From NCBI RefSeq assembly GCF_900048895.1, contig NZ_LT160640.1, positions 310,001 to 374,000 of the forward strand: DNA of 64,000 nt, written 5' to 3'. This DNA is from Neglectibacter timonensis (GTDB taxonomy: Bacteria; Bacillota; Clostridia; Oscillospirales; Acutalibacteraceae). The position numbers and the translations under genes were made by a program. Of this stretch, positions 60,476 to 64,000 are shown one piece after another. A model generated the notes under the pieces. The model searched no databases and had not been told where the DNA came from. It saw nothing but the letters and a program-made list of their open reading frames with translations. Position 1 is the stretch's first letter. Every line of letters begins with the position of its first letter.

Positions 60476-62230
60476 CTATCCATTTTTCCCCGATTCTGCA
60501 GACGGGCTCTCTCCACGCAGTCCGATAAAAAATTCCTCCCGCAGCTGCCGGATCGTCTGCTGACGCTGACGGCGGTCCGGATTTACCGCTTTTTGTACTG
60601 CTTGAAAAGCTTTTTTCGTAAGCGGCCAATCCTCCTGTTTTCGGCTGCAGTCTGCGAACAGGGCAAAAGCCGCTGCGCCCATGGCGTACACATTGGTCAC
60701 CTCGTCCAATGGAGAGCCAAGCTCGAATTCCTCCGGAGACATGAACCGGGAGCTTCCCCACATGCGCCCCATATCGTTCACAGCTGGAGCGCGCCGGTAG
60801 AAGTCGATATCACAGAGCATGGTTTTTTTCTGATTGAAGTCGTAGAGAATGCTGCTGTCATAAAAATCCACAGCAACATAACCTTTTTGTATCACATGTT
60901 CGTGAAAAACCAGAATATCCCGATAAACTTGGAGCTTGATTTCTTCCGGCATAGCGAGGAATTTCTGCCGGGACAGGGGATACATGCGTCCCAGGCATTC
61001 CCCGTTCGTCCAATCGAACACTGCCAAAAATCCGCCGCCTATCTCTTTAGCTTCCACCAGCCGGATCAGGGAAGGGTGAGCCAGGTCTCGGTACACTTTA
61101 ACAGAGGCCTCCAGCCGTTTTACAGCCTCTGTTAAAGAACCTTCGTAGCATGCGGTGGGAGCGCCGGCAAATTTGAGGAAGTACTGTTTGCAATGGTTTC
61201 CTTCTGCTCCGAAGCAGATGTTTCCGGAATCCTGGAGATCGAATATTTGAAATACTTTTCCGTAATCCGTCAGAAAACTGAAATCGAAGGGGGCTTTCAA
61301 CTGGTACGGCACCCCGTCTGCATACTGCAGGCAGAGCTCGCCCATGTACCAGGATGGAATCGTTTTTGTCATGCCGTCGTACCAGCTGAGTACTTCCGCC
61401 ATCTGCCGCATCATCACATCTATCTCCTTTTCCCCAAAGGGAAGGGCCCAGGGGATGGAGGAAAGGGTGTTGCTGGCAATGTAGAGGGCCAGCAGCTTCC
61501 AAAACAAAGCAGGCGGTGCCCCGTTAAAGTAGCCGTTTACCATGCCGGAGGCAAACAGGGGGCTTTCCTGGGCGCACCAGACAATTCGATTAAATTCTTC
61601 CCAGGGATCGCCGAAATCGCTTCGATCAAAATCAATAAGGACAAGCTCTGTACCGGCGAGCATCATGTTGCCGACATGATAGTCTCCATGCTGAAAGCTT
61701 TGGGGCCTTCCCGATAGCAGCCCTCGGTTCTTTTCAAGATAATCTATCAGCCGGTCCGCTCCTTCCGCTTTGATGGGACACTCTGCATAGAGCAGCAGGT
61801 TTCGGTCTATCTTACGGTTAAACCGTTCTTCCCATGGTTCCAGCGATTCCGGCGCCGGAATGGAGTGAAGCTTCTGCAGGATGCTTCCAGCCCTAAGCCC
61901 CAGCACATATTGCTGCGTCTCAGGTAAAAGATGGAGAAGACCCTCCAAGTCTTTTCCGTGAATCCAGCTTTGCAGGGAATAAACCATCTGGCTGCCGTCT
62001 GTCAGTTCGCAGGCAGAGCAGACGCCGAACTCTTCAGGCATGCACATGGGCAGATTCAGCGCTGCGGCTTTCTGCATACGTGCAAACTCTTCCTTTCTGC
62101 GTTCAAACAGAGCCGGAGGGGAGAGGCGCAATAAATGCTCGGTACCATCCGCCTCAGTCACATGGTATTTACGGTCTCCGGACCAGCCTTTCTCAATGAG
62201 CTCTGCTGAAGAAAAAGATAGCGATTTCAA
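60476..62230 (-). CDS. Double-kinase protein: APH-type phosphotransferase fused to a Ser/Thr-kinase-like domain
   Basis: About 584 residues. The first half is an aminoglycoside/choline-kinase-type phosphotransferase with HGDYHVGNMM (catalytic loop) and LIDFDRSDFGDPWEEF. The second half is a reduced protein-kinase fold: YFLKFAG (Lys), LAHPSLIRLVEA, a catalytic loop VAVDFYDSSILYD in place of HRDxKxxN, a DFG-like CDIDFY, and SSRFMSPEEFELG like the activation/APE region. So the second kinase lacks some usual residues. The start is uncertain: a TATAAT (62273-62268) overlaps ATG 62269, so TTG 62230 with GGAAG before it is preferred. Substrates are unknown. Confidence 0.82.
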   Translation of the reverse strand: MKSLSFSSAELIEKGWSGDRKYHVTEADGTEHLLRLSPPALFERRKEEFARMQKAAALNLPMCMPEEFGVCSACELTDGSQMVYSLQSWIHGKDLEGLLHLLPETQQYVLGLRAGSILQKLHSIPAPESLEPWEERFNRKIDRNLLLYAECPIKAEGADRLIDYLEKNRGLLSGRPQSFQHGDYHVGNMMLAGTELVLIDFDRSDFGDPWEEFNRIVWCAQESPLFASGMVNGYFNGAPPALFWKLLALYIASNTLSSIPWALPFGEKEIDVMMRQMAEVLSWYDGMTKTIPSWYMGELCLQYADGVPYQLKAPFDFSFLTDYGKVFQIFDLQDSGNICFGAEGNHCKQYFLKFAGAPTACYEGSLTEAVKRLEASVKVYRDLAHPSLIRLVEAKEIGGGFLAVFDWTNGECLGRMYPLSRQKFLAMPEEIKLQVYRDILVFHEHVIQKGYVAVDFYDSSILYDFNQKKTMLCDIDFYRRAPAVNDMGRMWGSSRFMSPEEFELGSPLDEVTNVYAMGAAAFALFADCSRKQEDWPLTKKAFQAVQKAVNPDRRQRQQTIRQLREEFFIGLRGESPSAESGKNG

Positions 62231-62398
62231 GGTTCTTCCACTCTTTCCTGTTGGATGGCTTCTATTCATTATAAAGCATGTGGACAGAAAGGGGAAGCCT
62301 GCAGTTTTCCTGTCCTTTTTTCGGAAAAGGGTGTACCGGGTGGAGCAAATGTTGTATAATAACGGAAAACAGATCGCAAATGCGGGGAAAGGAGCTCT

Positions 62399-63169
62399 AT
62401 GAAACGTCTCCGAAGTATTTTAAAGGGGATTGGAATGGGCCTTTGTGTCCTGGGATTTCTGTGGTTCTTAATGCCGTTGCTAAAAGGCGGAACCGGTATT
62501 GGCATGATGCTCGGTGTAGCCGTTTGTGTGCTGGGCTTCTTGTTGTTGCTTGGTTACCGGTTGCTGAGCCGGAAGGGCAGCTGGCAGCGGATAGCGGTTC
62601 GTGTGGTATCGGTCTGCTATGTGCTTGGACTTTGTTGGTGTGGCTATCTCACTATATTGATGAGTTCGGCGCAGAGCCGGGTACCTCCGCCCGGTACGAA
62701 TGTAATGGTCCTGGGGTCACAGGTGTATGGCATCGAAAAGATGGGCGTCAGTCTTACCAAAAGAGTGGAACGTGCCAGGGAATACCTGGCGCAGAATCCA
62801 GTGGCAAACTGTATTGTCACCGGCGGGCAGGGCAGCAACGAACCCTGTGCGGAGGCGGAGGCAGAGCGCCACGCGCTGATTCAGATGGGTGTTTCCGAAG
62901 CACGCATTTTTGTGGAAGACAGGTCCAGCAATACCCGGGAAAATATGGTTTTTTCCAGGATTGTTGCGGAAGAAAATGGTCTTGGAACAGAAATTGTCAT
63001 CGTCACGCAAAGCTTCCACATGTATCGGGCGCTGATGCTGGCAGAAAATGCCGGGTTCAATCCTTACGCCTTGGTGGCGGATACCGATCCTGTGCTGTTC
63101 CCCCTGTATTACGGCAGGGAGCTGTTATCCCTTACAAAATGGAACTTGGAACAATTGTTTTTGGAATAG
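62399..63169 (+). CDS. YdcF-like (DUF218) membrane protein
   Basis: 256 residues. Three hydrophobic helices in residues about 8-85, then a DUF218 domain: NVMVLGSQVYG, SLTKRVERAREYL, CIVTGGQGSNEPCAEAEAERHAL, EDRSSNTRENMVFSR, VIVTQSFHMYRALMLAENAGF. Members are thought to bind nucleotide or act in envelope metabolism (SanA, ElyC relatives), but no reaction is established. TATAAT at 62355-62360 lies 39 bases upstream. The dihydroorotase gene follows 15 bases after the stop. Confidence 0.9.
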   Translation: MKRLRSILKGIGMGLCVLGFLWFLMPLLKGGTGIGMMLGVAVCVLGFLLLLGYRLLSRKGSWQRIAVRVVSVCYVLGLCWCGYLTILMSSAQSRVPPPGTNVMVLGSQVYGIEKMGVSLTKRVERAREYLAQNPVANCIVTGGQGSNEPCAEAEAERHALIQMGVSEARIFVEDRSSNTRENMVFSRIVAEENGLGTEIVIVTQSFHMYRALMLAENAGFNPYALVADTDPVLFPLYYGRELLSLTKWNLEQLFLE

Positions 63170-63184
63170 AAAGGAGCGCTGTCT

Positions 63185-64000
63185 TTGCGTAGTTTGATCA
63201 AACGAGCCCGAATTGTTGACCCCGCCTCGGAAAAGGACTTTCTAGGGGACCTCTATTTTTCAGAGGGAAAGCTTACGGCTATAGGGGAGGATCTGTTTCA
63301 CATGGCAGCACAGGCGGATGAAATATTCGACGCCAATGGTTTGATTGCGGCCCCAGGCCTGGTGGACATGCATGTACATCTGCGTGATCCGGGCTTTACT
63401 CAAAAGGAGGACGTCTTTACCGGCTGCCGCGCCGCCGCCGCCGGAGGAGTGACCAGCCTGCTTGCCATGCCCAACACCAGGCCTGCTATGGATACGCCGG
63501 AAACCGTGCGATATCTTCTGGAAAAGTCGGAAGGGGCAGATGCCCATGTGTACACGGCTGCCTGTATCACCAAAAATTTGGAAGGAACAGAGCTGACAGA
63601 GCTTGAAGCTCTGCGGGAGGCGGGGGCTATCGCCTTCAGCGACGACGGCAGGCCTGTTGTGGATACCCGCTGCCTGCTGGAGGCATTGAAACGCGCTCCG
63701 GAATTGGGAATGACTGTTACCGCTCACTGTGAAGACCTGTATCTGGCAGCTGGAGGCCTAATGAACGAAGGAATACTATCCCAGAAACTGGGGATACCTG
63801 GAATTCCTTCCGCTGCAGAGGATTGCGGGACAGCCCGGGAGATCGCGGCCGCCGCTTCTGTGGGGGCGCCTGTTCACATTTGCCACGTGAGCACCAAAGG
63901 CTCTGTAGCCTTGATCCGGGATGCCAAACGCAGAGGCGTCAAGGTAACGGCGGAAACCTGTCCGCATTACCTGTTGCTGACGGAGGAAAGCCTGGCGAAG
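63185..64000 (+). CDS. pyrC: Dihydroorotase, N-terminal part (runs off the window)
   Basis: 272 codons of an open frame reaching the last base, about two thirds of a class I dihydroorotase (about 430 residues). It cyclises carbamoyl-aspartate in pyrimidine synthesis. The metal and substrate motifs are DMHVHLRDPGFTQKED, MPNTRP, FSDDGRPV, AHCEDL and HICHVSTKGS. Start TTG 63185, eight bases after AAGGAG (63171-63176). It follows the YdcF-like gene by 15 bases. Other pyr genes may continue outside the window. Confidence 0.93.
   Translation, partial: MRSLIKRARIVDPASEKDFLGDLYFSEGKLTAIGEDLFHMAAQADEIFDANGLIAAPGLVDMHVHLRDPGFTQKEDVFTGCRAAAAGGVTSLLAMPNTRPAMDTPETVRYLLEKSEGADAHVYTAACITKNLEGTELTELEALREAGAIAFSDDGRPVVDTRCLLEALKRAPELGMTVTAHCEDLYLAAGGLMNEGILSQKLGIPGIPSAAEDCGTAREIAAAASVGAPVHICHVSTKGSVALIRDAKRRGVKVTAETCPHYLLLTEESLAK

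Noticed and set aside
1-64000. Mobile elements and CRISPR arrays.
   Set aside because: No transposase, integrase, phage gene, terminal inverted repeats with target duplication, or regularly spaced repeats were seen.

Overview
The window looks like a piece of chromosome from an anaerobic, endospore-forming member of the Clostridia, most like the Oscillospiraceae/Ruminococcaceae side. The base composition is close to balanced, with many TTG and GTG starts and strong AGGAGG-type ribosome sites. Spore biology is represented by an alpha/beta-type small acid-soluble spore protein, a SleB-like cell-wall hydrolase, YtaF and a BofA-like protein. Anaerobic metabolism is represented by a trimeric HydABC-type [FeFe] hydrogenase and a sensory-type hydrogenase paralogue. 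PolC, the MEP isoprenoid genes and HisZ/short HisG fit the same lineage. I see no insertion sequence, prophage or CRISPR array.

Layout. 1-10264: mixed single genes (MATE exporter end, Tam-like methyltransferase, EEP phosphohydrolase, SASP, membrane GDPD, SleB-like hydrolase, WYL regulator, GyrI-like protein, GNAT, tRNA-Leu, glutamine amidotransferase, VanY-like carboxypeptidase). 10279-13508: gltX and glnS. 13717-24852: the conserved pyrH-frr-uppS-cdsA-dxr-rseP-ispG-polC block. 24867-32954: histidine operon hisZGDCB, a hisA-hisI fusion and hisE, continuing into a methyltransferase and mtnN; hisH and hisF are not here. 33284-34926: a promoter, a riboswitch-like leader with terminator, an OadB-type sodium pump subunit and a 45-residue OadG-related partner. 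35059-38008 (minus strand): ytaF, then a D-2-hydroxyacid dehydrogenase/iron alcohol dehydrogenase pair. 38235-45104: ABC exporter, murD, rnr, bofA-like, nagA. 45189-46400 (minus): an SLH/phosphodiester-glycosidase gene broken by one in-frame TGA. 46743-47915: zinc-ribbon membrane protein. 48060-50379 (minus): serC-serA.

50672-59358 is the most interesting region. A first cluster (DRTGG protein, RsbW-like ATPase, HydS-like hydrogenase, second DRTGG protein, PHP phosphoesterase) looks like a hydrogen or redox sensing module. It is followed by the electron-bifurcating-type hydrogenase operon hydC, HATPase protein, 2Fe-2S protein, hydB, hydA, with a candidate Rex site in the spacer between them. 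The two hydrogenases carry different substitutions in the same cysteine pair of the H-cluster L1 motif.

59400-64000 holds a DUF4349 lipoprotein, a fused double kinase (minus strand), a YdcF-like membrane protein and the start of a dihydroorotase cut by the window edge.

All calls rest on reading the sequence and on family knowledge; no database search was made. Promoters and operators are pattern matches and weaker than the gene calls.
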